This document shows, one piece after another, positions 1 through 10,292 of a stretch of 64,000 nucleotides of DNA (its first letter is position 1; every line of letters starts with the position of its first letter). The position numbers and the translations under genes are program-made. The notes beneath the pieces are model-generated. The model worked only from the letters and a program-made list of their open reading frames with translations. It did no database searches and had not been told where the DNA came from. Origin of the DNA: Diploptera punctata (Eukaryota; Arthropoda; Insecta; Blattodea; Blaberidae); the NCBI GenBank assembly GCA_030220185.1, contig JASPKZ010001233.1, positions 2,107,501 to 2,171,500 on the forward strand, read 5' to 3'.

Positions 1-2
1 CT

Positions 3-19
3 GTACTCGCTTCGGCGGT

Positions 20-59
<40 letters not shown>

Positions 60-108
60 GGCCCCTGCGCAAGGATGACACGCAAAATCGTGAAGCGTTC
101 CACATTTT
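3..108 (+). ncRNA. U6: U6 spliceosomal snRNA (copy 1)
   Basis: Matches U6 snRNA end to end: the 5' stem-loop with a CTTCGG tetraloop region, the ATATACTAAAATTGG segment, the ACAGAGA box, the AGC triad followed by ATGGCCCCTGCGCAAGG, and the CGTGAAGCGTTCC 3' part ending in a T run that terminates RNA polymerase III. U6 is the catalytic core RNA of the spliceosome. The 5' stem differs from the usual metazoan sequence by paired changes (GTAC pairs with GTAC), so the helix is kept. The promoter lies outside the window. The sequence is identical over its length to the inverted copy at 7773-7879. Confidence 0.95.
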
Positions 109-158
109 TTGTTCATATCATTATTTTTGTACAGTAATACAAAATAATTATTAATTAC

Positions 159-1477
159 TAGAGCTAGGAATTTTAGATGCTGCACCTTAATTTTATTTTG
201 TTACTACAATGCTCAAATTAGCTTGTCTTGCAAATAAACTATTAAATAATTGCCCCTAAATGTTTTAGTTGCACCTTTTTGCACATTTTTTCAAAGCTAG
301 CACTTTTTTGCACCTTTTTTTATCAATACAAGCACATTTTGCATTTTTTAAACCTTTTTTTGTCTCTTAGCAGGATTGTATTCCCAAAATAATGTGTATT
401 TTTTTTACATTTCTTCAAATACACTTTCAAGGGTTGGTAACGATGTGTGGTATCATGGTATTAGTCCACATCACATTACTTCCACTTTAGTGCAGTCTCG
501 TTAGGCTGTTACTTTTAAATTAGTTCGCACCTTCTTGCACCAGAGTTATGCGAAAGCTATTGTTTAAGCAAGGGAGATTGTTGAGTGCATAAACAAATGT
601 TTCAGTTCAAAATAATATATGACTTGTGCGGTCTGCTATTTTCCTGAGTGACCAGTATACAGTATGCCAAAACCGAATGTGAACTCCTACAAACTACATG
701 ATTTTGTAAAACAGTATAGTGCAATTTGGAATTCAGAGTGACAGATCTGTTATGAGGTGCATTCTTTGTGATAGTTCAATAACAATTGATGAAAAACACC
801 AACACAATCGTGGTATGCAGCATATAGGTAGTGCAAAACACGAAACATAAGAAACTACAAAGCAGTAAATGTGTGTTGTGACAACAGTTTATTGACGAAG
901 CGCTACCTTCTTCTAGTTTAATAAATAAAACATATTTTTTTAATGATACAGCAAAGACATTTGTGGCATGTGGTATTCCTCTTTCCAAACTTAACCCTAT
1001 TATGAAAGCATATTTTGAGAAATATACTGGGAAGTCCAACCTCTGTATGAAGAAAAATTAAAACAGATCAGTCAAGTAGAAGGTGAAAACCAGTATATTT
1101 TACATTAGACGAAACCACTGATAGACAGTTGAAATATTGAACTTTTATAGATATGTTCTAAACATTTGAGTTGTTGAATAATAACTGCTTTAACAGTTTT
1201 CTGGACTTGTGATTTCAATAACACAATGTTCTGGGACTTGTCCTACTCAGACTTTTTAATATATGACAACATGACTGAATTTTGTGTCGTGAGTTACTTG
1301 ATGTAACTGGTTTTGGTACTCTTTAATGATGATTCACATGGGAAATTTGCACTTTCTATTTTTAAAAATTGCACCTTTTTTTTGCACCTTTTTCTGCTAA
1401 ATTAAAGCACCTTTTTTTTGCAACAAAACCTTACCTTTTTCACCAAAATTGTGCCACTAAAATTCTCCTAACTCTTA
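159..1477 (+). mobile_element. hAT-like DNA transposon remnant with 8-bp TSD
   Basis: Flanked by a perfect 8-bp duplication TTAATTAC (151-158 and 1478-1485), the target-site length of hAT elements. The termini are imperfect inverted repeats: left TAGAGCTAGGAATTTTAG, right (reverse complement) TAAGAGTTAGGAGAATTTTAG. Sub-terminal tracts rich in GCACCTTTTT occur at both ends. The interior holds broken transposase-like sequence. The undisturbed locus can be read from the other arm of the inverted duplication (about 7720-7735), where the same flank is continuous. Confidence 0.8.
664..1140 (+). pseudogene. decayed hAT/BED-finger transposase-like sequence
   Basis: Short frames lie end to end but are interrupted. 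ATG at 664 opens a frame of about 25 codons beginning MPKPNVNSYKLHDF. A shifted frame from 752 reads MRCILCDSSITIDEKHQH and continues to GMQHIGSAKH, giving a C-x2-C ... H-x-H spacing like a BED zinc finger. Further on, near 1099, LDETTDRQ resembles the first catalytic-Asp region of hAT transposases and of the related CGGBP1-like proteins. At least two frameshifts and several stops make it non-functional. The family assignment is inferred from motifs. Confidence 0.6.
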
Positions 1478-1903
1478 TTAATTACAATATTAAGGTAACG
1501 AAAATATTAGAATGTTTTTGGCAAGCAGACTTTGGACATTTGAAACAACAGCAGAATAATCATTTCGTCGGGTACACGGAACTTCAAGAAACGATTATGT
1601 CGTACCCTGCTCTCTTGATCTTGGATAGAAAAACCCGATTCAATTTTGCGTACAGGTTCCAAATACGATTGATATAAAGAATCCAAAATTCATGCTTCAT
1701 CTAATTACACATGTTGTTACTTTATAATGTTGCAGAGAAACATACGTGGAAAGGAAAGGAGAGCCTCCATTTTTTTTTTGTTCAGAATTTAAATTATTTA
1801 TTGTAGTGCTATGATTTTATCATGTTTCTTTGTTGCATCATGTATAATAATAATAATACATAATAATAATAATAATATATCATAATTTTTATTATTCCGG
1901 CTT

Positions 1904-2251
1904 TTACAATGAATATACATTTTTCCGGTACCCATGTTCACAGTTAACTACACATTTGTTCAACACATTTTTCCATTCTTGTCTGTTCATCCATATATCT
2001 TCTTCTATTTCCCATTCCCTCTTAGTTTCATTGATTCCCTGAATCCACGTAATATTTGGTCTACCCTTCTTTTTCCTTCCCTGTGGTTCCCAATCCATGA
2101 TTATCTTAGGTAGTCTTCCTTCTTTCATCCTTCTAATGTGTCCGTACCAATTTAATTGTTTCTTCTGTATAAAATCTAATATTGAATATTGGACCTGCAT
2201 TTTTTCTTTTATATATGAATTTCTGATTTTATCCTTCCTGGATATTCTTGC

Positions 2252-2254
<3 letters not shown>
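1904..2254 (-). pseudogene. RTE-like retrotransposon 3' fragment (C-terminal region)
   Basis: The minus frame encodes the typical C-terminal tail of RTE-like reverse transcriptases: a QLNWYGHIRRM segment, then LPKIIMDWEPQGRKKKGRP, and a Trp-rich end (ENWMNRQEWKN-like), stopping at 1904. The element is 5'-truncated. Its 5' side runs into an ATT microsatellite at 2254-2296, so the poly-Asn stretch of the longer open frame is not protein sequence. Confidence 0.75.
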
Positions 2255-2295
<41 letters not shown>

Positions 2296-2339
2296 TTTTA
2301 AAGCCTCCATTTGGGTCCAAGGGTATGCATGCGCAATAT

Positions 2340-2815
2340 AGTTTCCATTGCAAACACAGCCTCTGCATATCAACTCCTCTCCCAACCTGCTCGAGGTGGA
2401 CCTGCTAATCCGAGTAACCCAAATCAAGGTTGTGGGATAGAATCCTTTCGGCGATTTGGGTCGGAGAACTGATGGGAAGAGGGGGTCCTTTCTCTGAGAT
2501 GATAAGAGACCCATGCTCGGGGAAACAAGAGTAAAGTCCACAACGACAACTAACTTTTAATAGATTGGCGGCAGTGGCAACCCTCTAGATGGGGTTAGTA
2601 CATCCTGGAGCTGGACCTAAAGCTTTGAGGTGGCAGCCTCAACTAATGGTCTACTCTGCATAGCGTTGGTACCGCGATCAGAGGAAAATATGTTACTCGT
2701 ATTCTTCACAATGGAAGGTGTCGGACGTCCTCGGAAGAGATTGTCTTAGATCTATTAGTGAAGACGGAACAGGCAACTCTTGCCTAAACCAGGAAGTGAA
2801 GAAGAAAGAAGAAGA
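2340..2815 (+). repeat. unclassified interspersed repeat ending in GAAGAA
   Basis: GC-richer than its neighbours and without a long reading frame. Near 2600-2660 it contains a GGTGGCAGCCTCAACTAATGG-like block resembling the 5' untranslated region of the RTE element at 4498 (GGTAGCAGCCCTACCACTGG). It ends with an EGVGRPRK-like coding scrap and a (GAA)n tail. Probably an internally deleted RTE-like derivative joining a 5' UTR to a short 3' end. Confidence 0.4.
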
Positions 2816-2888
2816 AAGCCTCCATTTTTTCCAGAATTTAATTTATTTAATTTGCTGATCTTACCATGTTTCTCCACCATGCAATAAT
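2816..2888 (+). repeat. short repeat beginning GCCTCCATTTTTT, AAT-associated
   Basis: A module of about 75 bp (GCCTCCATTTTTT, CAGAATTTAAT, TTACCATGTTTCTCC) is found in both U6 arms (about 1765-1840 plus; 4290-4358 minus), here, at 3737-3790, and inverted at 3903-3997. It nearly always runs into (AAT)n, which suggests it spread together with the microsatellite. Confidence 0.55.
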
Positions 2889-2897
2889 ATTAACAAT

Positions 2898-3245
2898 CCA
2901 GCCATCCATAGTAATTCTGGCCGAGGGCAGGTCTTTCACTGCAATCATAGCATTTTCATGCTATGCTTTGCAGCTTTACCAGGGAATTGTAGGTGTGGTA
3001 GCTTCCCATTGCTTTTCACACCGGTGAAGGATGATGATGATGATGAGATGATAATGCTAAGGTTGGTGATGATGGCCATATGATTTCGGGGACCGTTTGG
3101 GCCTTAAATTTTTCCTGACATTTGTCTTACAGGTGAGGAAAAACCCCGATAAAAACCTCACCCAGAAAAACTGCCCCGACCGGGGATCGAACACGGGCCC
3201 GCTGCGTGACAAGGCAGCACGCTACCTCGAGACCGCAGCGGTGGA
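2898..3245 (-). mobile_element. SINE family C, full-length-like
   Basis: tRNA-derived SINE in reverse orientation. On the minus strand it starts CCGCTGCGGTCTCGAGGTAG (A box region), then CGGGCCCGTGTTCGATCCCC (B box), a GGGGTTTTTCCTCACCTGTA segment and a CATCATCATCAT run, and ends ...GCCAGAATTACTATGGATGG. Family C occurs at least nine times in this window. Confidence 0.85.
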
Positions 3246-3249
3246 CAAT

Positions 3250-3317
<68 letters not shown>

Positions 3318-3400
3318 CCTGCCTTCGGGCAGAATTACTATAGATGGAATAATAATAATATTATTTAATAATAATAATAATAATAATAATCATCATAATC
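3250..3400. repeat. AAT microsatellites
   Basis: Long uninterrupted AAT runs at about 3252-3315 and 3365-3390, between two SINE-C copies in opposite orientation. The poly-Asn open frames here are artefacts of the repeat. Confidence 0.9.
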
Positions 3401-3405
3401 ATAAT

Positions 3406-3720
3406 ATCCTCCGCTGTGGTCTCGAGGTAACGTGCTGCCTTGTCTCGCAGTCGGCCCTGTGTTCGATTCCCGGTCGGGACAGGCTCCTGGGTGAGGTTTT
3501 TTCCGGGGTTTTTCCTCACCTGTAAGACAAAAGCCAGGAAGCTTAGAACCCAACGGTCCCCGAAAATCGTCTGGCCATCATCATCCTTCACTGGTGTAGG
3601 AAGCAACGGGAAGCTACCATTCCTATAATTTCCTAGTAAAGCTGCAAAAACATAGCTTGAAAATGCTCGGATTGCAGTGAAAGACCTGCCCTCGGGCAAA
3701 TTTACTATGGATGGAATGAT
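3406..3720 (+). mobile_element. SINE family C
   Basis: Starts CCGCTGTGGTCTCGAGGTAA, has the B box GTGTTCGATTCCCGGTCGGG, GTTTTTCCTCACCTGTAAGA and the 3' CTCGGGCAAATTTACTATGG. It is diverged by a few per cent from the 22.4-kb copy. Convergent neighbour of the minus-strand copy at 2898. Confidence 0.85.
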
Positions 3721-3736
3721 AATAGTTATAATTAAA

Positions 3737-3787
3737 GCCTCCATTATTTTTAGAATTTAATATATTTATTGTTACTGATTTTACCAT

Positions 3788-3875
<88 letters not shown>

Positions 3876-3995
3876 TAATAATAAAAATAATAATAATTAT
3901 TATTATTATTACTATTAATAAATTATTACATGGTGGAGAAGCATGGTAAGATCAACATTAAATAAATTAAATTCTCGAAAAAAAATTTGGAGGCT

Positions 3996-4040
<45 letters not shown>

Positions 4041-4071
4041 TTAATTATTATTAATATTAATATCATTATTA

Positions 4072-4102
<31 letters not shown>

Positions 4103-4222
4103 CTACTATTATTATGAAGAAGAGAAATATGACAGAAGCAGACACATAAAATCGGGAAGTATGTAAGAAAAAAAATTGTATGTTTTGGTTGAGAATACCT
4201 GTGTAAATAACAGAAACAATCC

Positions 4223-4266
<44 letters not shown>

Positions 4267-4280
4267 ATATATTATTATTA
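3737..4280. repeat. nested AAT/AT microsatellites with inverted GCCTCC modules
   Basis: A plus-strand GCCTCCATT module (3737-3790), about 100 bp of AAT, ATT runs, an inverted module (3903-3997), then more AAT/ATT and an AT run at 4224-4270. This is the loop side of the large U6 inverted repeat. No gene is visible. Confidence 0.8.
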
Positions 4281-4802
4281 TTATTACACGGTGAAAAGAA
4301 ACATGGTAATATCAGCAACAATAAATAAATTAAATTCTGAAAAAAAAATGGAGGTTTTACGTGGATTTTCTCGAACAGATACAGTAAGAAATTGTGTAAT
4401 TAGACGAAAGATAATTTTGGATTTTATAACAATCTTATTTGGACCCTGTAAGCAAAATTTAATCGGGGTTTCCTATCCAAATAAAAGAGAGGTGGGTTGT
4501 AAGGGGTAGTGACGTGTGTATAACCTCTCCTACCCAATTCTCATCCTCACCTTCTCGTGGTACAACCTGTTTTCACAAACGAGGCTCTGAGGACCGAGTC
4601 ACGGCGGTATAACCGTTCCATCAGGTACTGAGTAAATGCGGTATCCTAATGTCTGTCCAGAGACTAAAAGGTAGCAGCCCTACCACTGGACTACTTAGCG
4701 TCGGGCCAGTAACCTGTCCTAAGGAACTTCAAAACTACTTTCAAGTCTCAACACGAAAAAAGCCAGAAGGAATTGAAATATGACGACCCACAGCAAAGAA
4801 AT

Positions 4803-5850
4803 ATGGTTAAAAGAAAATGGCACAATGATATTGTAAGATATGCAACCTGGAATGTCCGAAGCATCCATGAAAAAGAAGAGGAACTAGACAGTATATTTAA
4901 AAATAGAAACATGATATTGCAGTAACTACAGAGACTAAGAAGAAACTTAAAGGAACGAAAGAAACACAAAATTATGTACAATATATAGCGGTGTCGACAG
5001 GAAAACCCATGGACAAGCTGGAGTAATGATTTGGATTAATAAAACCATAAGAAATAAAATTCAGCACTACACTTACTGGAATGAAAGAATATTAGAGCTT
5101 CGACTGAAAATAAATAGAGGTAATTTGACAGTTCTTGGTGTATATGCACCAGAGGAAGGCCGTGAAGAAGACAATGAAGAATGTTATAAAATATTACAAG
5201 AAATTTATAGCAAAATTAATAGAAATGATTACATTCTCATAATAGGAGATTAAATGCCAGAGTGGGCAATGCTCAAGTCAACAATAATATTGGAACATTT
5301 GGCGAACCAACCAGCAATAGGAATGGGACAAGATTAACAGATTTTGCTATCTACAATGAACTGAAAATAACGAATACCTTTTACAATCATAGAAACATAC
5401 ATAAGTATACCTGGCATCGTCAGGACTCAAAATCAATCATTGATTATTTCATTGCAAATAATAAGATTTTTAAATTGTTTCTCGATGTCAGAGCCTACAG
5501 AGGATATGTTATTGGTTCAGATCACTACCTAGTAGAAGCAAAAATAAGATTTCCACCAAGATGGTTAAAAAAGAAGAAACAACAACAGAGCATAGAACAA
5601 AAGTACAAGGTAAAATTATTTTATGATGACAGCATTAAATGGTTATATTCGAGAAGAATTCAGCAATATATGGCTACAACTCCAGAAAGTAATGATGTCG
5701 AAGAAGAATGGAAAAACATTAAAATGATAATTCAAAATGCAGCTAATGAAACTTTAGGAAAAGTAAATATACAACAAAGAAGAAATAGAACTCTAAAAAT
5801 CTGGGATGATCAAATAAAACAATTGATTGAAGAAAAAAAATGCAGCTTAT
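4803..5850 (+). pseudogene. RTE endonuclease domain (frameshifted)
   Basis: Endonuclease/exonuclease/phosphatase fold of the retrotransposon, which nicks target DNA. From ATG 4803 the frame reads RYATWNVRSI (Asn motif near 4850). It shifts near 4924 to give TETKKKL (catalytic Glu motif), then again before MIWINKTI (5026). VYAPEE is near 5137. A further 1-bp shift occurs at about 5250, within the IIGD-x-NARVGN block that carries catalytic Asp and Asn. The last frame has GTRLTDFAIYN, YTWHR and the terminal GSDHYLVE (near 5518). All expected motifs are present, but in four frames. Confidence 0.85.
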
Positions 5851-7167
5851 AAAAAATATTTGAACACAAAGAAAGTAGAAAATGAAATAGAATTCAAACG
5901 CTGTAGAGCTATTGTTAAGAGGGAAATAAGAAAGAGACATAGGAAAACATGGTTAAATTTTGTTACACATTTAGAATCAGATTTGCATAAGCTCCAACCT
6001 AATGCCTTCAAAATATTAAAACATTTGAATAAAGATATTAAAGAATCTACCAAAATTAATTGCGGAGTAACAAAAGAAGATTTTTTCAATTATTATAAAA
6101 GTCTTTGGACTGACAATAGCTATGAAGATACAATTTTCCGAAATAATAATGAGACAGATTCCATAATATCATTGGAAGAATTGAACAATAGTTTAAAGAA
6201 ATTAAAAAATGGGAAGGCAACTGGCACAGATGGTTTGAATTCTGAATTGTACAAATATGCAGGCAAACAGTTCCATGAAAGACTGTTGTCCTTCTTTAAT
6301 AATGTATTCAAAAATGCAGATATACCACAAGAATGGAAGACAAGCATTGTTATACCCCTGTTCAAGAAAGGAGACAAGAGAAAAATGGACAACTATAGGG
6401 GAATCAGTTTGTTAAACACATGCTACAAAATTTATGCAGACATTTTAAATGGAAAATTGAAAAGTTTCAGTGAAAAATTCCTTATGGAATGTCAAAATGG
6501 ATTTAGGAAAGGACGATCTTGTATTGATTCAGCATTTTCTGTTAAACTATTGCTTGAAAAAAGAAGAGAATTCAACTTAGAAACACATTTTGCTTTCATA
6601 GATTTTGAAAAAGCATTCGACACAGTCAAGAGATCAAAACTCTTAAATATATTGGAAGACAGAAATATACCAAATTTACTTCGGCAGAACATACAAAATA
6701 TTTACAAAGACAACACCATAAAGATTAAATTAAATAACAGATTTTCTGAAGAAGGAATTATAAATCGTGGTGTGAGACAAGGCTGCCCCCTATCCCCAAC
6801 ACTCTTTGCAATTTATATCAATGAAGTAATATGTTGCTGGAACAAAACATATAAATTTGGAATAAGAATATCAGAAAATAGAAAATTAAACACCCTATTG
6901 TTTGCAGATGACCAAATAATAATAGCAAATTCCGAAGATAATCTACAGAAAGGTCTGTATGAACTTAACAAAATTACAGAAGAATATGGATTAAAGATAT
7001 CTACAGAAAAAACAAAAATTATGGCATTTCAAGGTGTAGATCCTGTCAGAAGTAAAATTGTACTGGACAATAAAATTTTGGAGCAGGTGAATAATTTTAC
7101 ATATCTAGGATGCAATATCTCATATGAAGAAGAAAAGGATGTAAATGCAAAAATATCTAAATTTTAA
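5827..7167 (+). pseudogene. RTE reverse transcriptase domain, 446 codons open
   Basis: The longest intact part of the element. Residues 1-110 are a basic linker. GKATGTDGLNSELYK (about residue 130) is RT motif 1. VIPLFKKGDKRKMDNYRGIS and QNGFRKGRSCIDS follow. AFIDFEKAFDTV carries the first catalytic Asp, GVRQGCPLSPTLFAIYINE is the fingers/palm motif, and LLFADDQIIIA is the catalytic YXDD-type box with both aspartates intact. The frame ends at 7167 within FTYLGCNISYEEE...KISKF through a 1-bp shift; the rest of the protein continues in other frames to 7617. It overlaps the end of the endonuclease frame in a different phase. Confidence 0.9.
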
Positions 7168-7617
7168 GAATTTTAGGGTTAATAAATTCTATCTTCAAGC
7201 CACAGTTAGTCCAAAAGCATTCAAGACTGAAAGTGTATAAAACACTGGCTCTTCCAACTCTTTTGTATGGTAGCGAAGTATGGACGTTGAAACAGAAGGA
7301 TATACAGAGACTTAGATCTGCTGAAATGAGATATCTTCGGAGGACTGCAGGATACACACTACTAGATCACAAAAAAAAATGAAGACATCTTAGAAGAATT
7401 ACACATGGAATCTTTAGAAAACAAAATTTCTGATTATAAGTCAAGATGGATACAACATGTTCATCGAATGGAAGATCACAGAATACCCAAACTAATGTTA
7501 AGATATCAACCTGCAGGAAGAAGAAGACCAGGACGTCCACTCAAAAGACTTCTGGATGGTGTTCTCTTGAGGCCGAAACAGGTCAACAAATGGCCTAAAT
7601 TCGTGAATGTACTATGA
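7168..7617 (+). pseudogene. RTE C-terminal domain (frameshifted)
   Basis: Continuation of the RT protein after a frameshift. It includes LPTLLYGSEVWTLKQKD-like sequence (7250-7300), EMRYLRRTAGYTLLD (7325-7365), and after another shift KISDYKSRWIQHVHRM and RYQPAGRRRPGRPLKR (7420-7545). These conserved C-terminal blocks recur in all the RTE fragments of this window. They are followed by the TGATGATGATGATGA 3' end. Confidence 0.85.
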
Positions 7618-7772
7618 TGATGATGATGATAAAAGAGAGGTAGGTATAATCGATTATTCTGCTGAGTTTAAAATTTCCAAGTCTGCTTGCCAACATTCGA
7701 ATATTTTCGTTTACATAATATAGTAATTAATAATTATTTTGTATAGTAATATACAAAATAATGATATGAACA

Positions 7773-7822
7773 AAAAATGTGGAACGCTTCACGATTTTGC
7801 GTGTCATCCTTGCGCAGGGGCC

Positions 7823-7862
<40 letters not shown>

Positions 7863-7879
7863 ACCGCCGAAGCGAGTAC
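7773..7879 (-). ncRNA. U6: U6 spliceosomal snRNA (copy 2)
   Basis: Complete U6 on the minus strand, identical to the copy at 3-108, with ACAGAGA, the AGC triad and a 3' T run of six. Unlike a processed pseudogene it lacks a poly(A) tail and has a plausible promoter: a TATA box 25-32 bp upstream, and further upstream a GAATGGTACTTGGAAGAGC-like block at the usual position of the proximal sequence element. It is probably an expressed gene. Confidence 0.95.
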
Positions 7880-7903
7880 GAAAAAGTATAGCTCGCCGTT
7901 CTG

Positions 7904-7911
7904 TATATATA
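7904..7911 (-). promoter_or_regulatory. TATA box of U6 copy 2
   Basis: TATATATA lies at -25 to -32 relative to the first G of U6 (7879), the position that specifies RNA polymerase III at insect U6 genes. The proximal sequence element should fall at about 7920-7942. That part is inferred from spacing only. Confidence 0.7.
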
Positions 7912-7999
7912 CCACGCGAGCTCTTCCAAGTACCATTCGCGGGAGATAAATTTTCAATTGTAATTAACAAATTTCCTTACGTACATAAAATAACAGATT

Positions 8000-9040
8000 A
8001 AAAATAATTTAATGTACGTAAATTTTTTCCCAAATAACTATATTTGTAAATAATAAACTTATTTTGTTTTTATTGCATATTATACATCATGCTTGTTTGA
8101 GTCCCAACTTAGGAAAAATAAATGGATGGATTATCTACTTCAAATAGTTACAATAACTTTATTGTGAGCTATTTAAGGAAATGCTCTATCGTTAGTTAGG
8201 TTTATATAAATGAAACTGATAAAGTGTATAAAAATGAAACTTGTCCGAAAAAGACACCATGCGCATGCGCCATCAGGTGAAAGTCGATGTTAATACAATT
8301 TCTAATCACGCAATGCTGCCTACATACACAATGCTCGTTGCTAATATTGAAGTTAATAAGCTAACCAAAATACTGATACTCTAACTAAATTTGTTCTAGG
8401 TAGCAGTTAATCACATTAATTATAGAACATAGAAACTTAAAGAAATGGCTATTTATGCCTGGGAAATAATAATTGTGAATATATTTTTAAATTTGTAAAT
8501 TTGCAGAAGTGAACTTTTTCTTACGTTGTAAATGTCAGTCATTTTTAATTTTCATAGAATAACTATATTGGAGAGTTTATTTACGCAGTTAAACACAATT
8601 TAAATGCAATGAATGTTTGTAGAATTTAATAGGGCTATAATGTATTTTCAGGCCTAAAATAATTTAAAAGCTATCTTAACGAAATTTAGTACTCTAACAC
8701 GTGACGTATGATAAAGAATGGCATTTAATGTCCTTCCCGAATGAATTGTCCCTTGGATTTTTCATCCTAAGATTCCATCGATCCCGGCCGGGGTTCAACT
8801 CGCGACCCTCCGTATTAGATACAAAGAAGTTAACAGACAACCGTGGATATTTTATGCAGGTAAAAATTATAAATATGTCTTCCTTCGGAGGTAAATAAAG
8901 TCATGGCTCTTATTTCGTATTATAATAGATTTACGGAACTAAGAGATCCTCAAGCTTGAAATAAGCGATCTCTGGAGAAAAAAGTTGTTGACACTTCTAC
9001 GTCCAGATTTGAATTGCAACGGTAATGACCTTAACTGTTA
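8000..9040. other. AT-rich intergenic sequence
   Basis: No supportable gene. A short GATCCCGGCCGGGGTTCAAC scrap at 8780-8800 looks like the B-box side of a tRNA-derived element. Nothing else is recognised. Confidence 0.5.
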
Positions 9041-9204
9041 AGAGCTTCGTTAAATAATTTTTTTTTTTCCACCAAGAGGTCATTGTAGTCTATTAGTCCA
9101 AAAAAAGACCGGAATAGGATAGAAGGACATAGCTAATATGGCGAGTGGGAAAACATAGATCAAAACTTAGAGCTCACAGTCCGCAAAACATGAAAAGTGA
9201 AGCA

Positions 9205-9705
9205 CGGTATAACTCACTGGCTCTCTCGAACTGTAGGTTCATGGCCGCATGGATATAATCTCTCCATAAATCCCTATCCTGCGCTAATATTTTCCAATCA
9301 TCCTTTGTACAATCTACTTCCCTAAAATCATGGGTAATTTTATGTTACCACCTCATTCTTGGTCTACCTACTGGACTTTTTCCCTCTGATTTTCCTCAAG
9401 AAGTTTCCATGCTCCTCTTTCATTCCCCATTCGTACCAAATGTCTTGCCTATCGAAGTTTAGGAGACTCAACTGTTCTTATTATATCTGGTATTTTATAA
9501 AGATCAAGTAGCTCATTGTTATGTAATCTTCTCCATTCGCCTGTCGTCCATCTCTATTTGGTCCAACATTTTTCCTATGAACTTTATTCTCAAATACTCA
9601 ATACTCATAATTTTTTCTCTTCCCTTAAAATAAGAGTCCATATTTCGCACTCATATAATATAGGCCTAACTGGTAGAATAACAATGCAACTCTACCGAGT
9701 GTAAT
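9205..9705 (-). mobile_element. RTE-B 3' fragment, diverged
   Basis: Reverse orientation. It begins with the family's 3' end (TAACTCACTGGC..TC.TCGAAC..GTAGGTTCATGGCCGC) and continues through the region encoding the WKLLVGKPEGKRPVGRPR motif, here with several stops. It is 5'-truncated near 9705. RTE-B is the most abundant retrotransposon fragment in the window. Confidence 0.75.
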
Positions 9706-10059
9706 AAAAATCTATTTTTACAGTTTGTTCTGATACAAGATATCGATTAACATTTATTTAATACGTTTTGCACCGCCACAATGGATTTAATAAGTTTTTA
9801 ACCAATTTTATGATATAATACGTTTTGAATTTCAAATCACTCTCACTTCTGTTTTACTCCTACTCAAATTTGTGTGTGTGTGTGTTTTTTTTACAGTATA
9901 CTAGGCAGATCGATATAGTTATAATTTTTACTGGGAAAAAGGTATTAAGCTGTGGTATTCGTTATCAACAATTCTTCAAACTGCTCACTAAATTTAAGAT
10001 TGATCAATTATGATAAGGTGTGAAGTGTGTTTTGCAACATTGTAAGTAAGTTTTGCAGC

Positions 10060-10248
10060 ATAAACTATCTAATATCTGCATGCGCTGTTACGCCTAAATA
10101 AATAATTATTTTTTCAGTAGAATAAGTAAGAATAAAAAAAATAAAGCAAATTATCGTAATTCTTTTCGATTCCCCGTGCGTCTGAAAATGAAATATATTT
10201 ATAAGTAGATTTTACTATTATTCTAACTTAATGCGAGTGGATATATAC

Positions 10249-10292
<44 letters not shown>

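Larger units (their letters stand above)
1..1860 (+). repeat. left arm of U6-locus inverted duplication
   Basis: With the hAT insertion (159-1477) removed, this segment aligns with the reverse complement of 4262-7880 with its RTE insertion removed. Shared landmarks in order are U6, the AATAATTATTAATTAC flank, GAAAATATT.GAATGTT, GGCAAGCAGACTT, CAGCAGAATAATC, a CTCTCTTgat/ttGGATAG segment, CCCGATT.AATTTTGC.TACAGG, ATCCAAAATT, TCTAATTACACA and GCCTCCATTTTTTTTT followed by AAT repeats. The arms are diverged outside U6 but collinear. Confidence 0.85.
4498..7628 (+). mobile_element. near full-length RTE-like non-LTR retrotransposon
   Basis: Flanked by a 17-bp target duplication ATAAAAGAGAGGTRGGT (4481-4497 and 7629-7645, one mismatch). 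It has a GC-rich 5' untranslated region (4498-4795), an apurinic endonuclease domain, a reverse transcriptase domain, a C-terminal basic/GRP-rich domain and a (TGA)n 3' end without poly(A). This arrangement and tail are typical of RTE-type elements. Frameshifts break the ORF at least four times, so this copy is dead, but its length and intact duplication point to a fairly recent insertion. Confidence 0.9.
4262..7880 (-). repeat. right arm of U6-locus inverted duplication
   Basis: Reverse-complement counterpart of 1-1860. Excluding the RTE insertion 4498-7628 and one target copy, host-derived sequence is 4262-4497 plus 7646-7880. The order of landmarks (AAT tract, GCCTCC module, TACGTGG, CCAAAATTATC, CCCGATT, CTCTCTTTTAT, then TGCTGAGTTT, CAAGTCTGCTTGCC, U6) mirrors the left arm. 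Confidence 0.85.

Noticed and set aside
3..108. U6 as a processed retropseudogene
   Set aside because: No poly(A), no simple short TSD around it, flanks shared with the second copy, and the second copy has a TATA box at the right spacing.
2097..2408. Leu-rich open frame on plus
   Set aside because: Shadow of the ATT microsatellite and of an antisense RTE fragment.
3097..3525. Open frame with long poly-Asn
   Set aside because: Translation of SINE-C plus an AAT microsatellite; RKNPDKNLTQ and DRGSNTGPLRDKAARYLET are SINE sequence, not protein.
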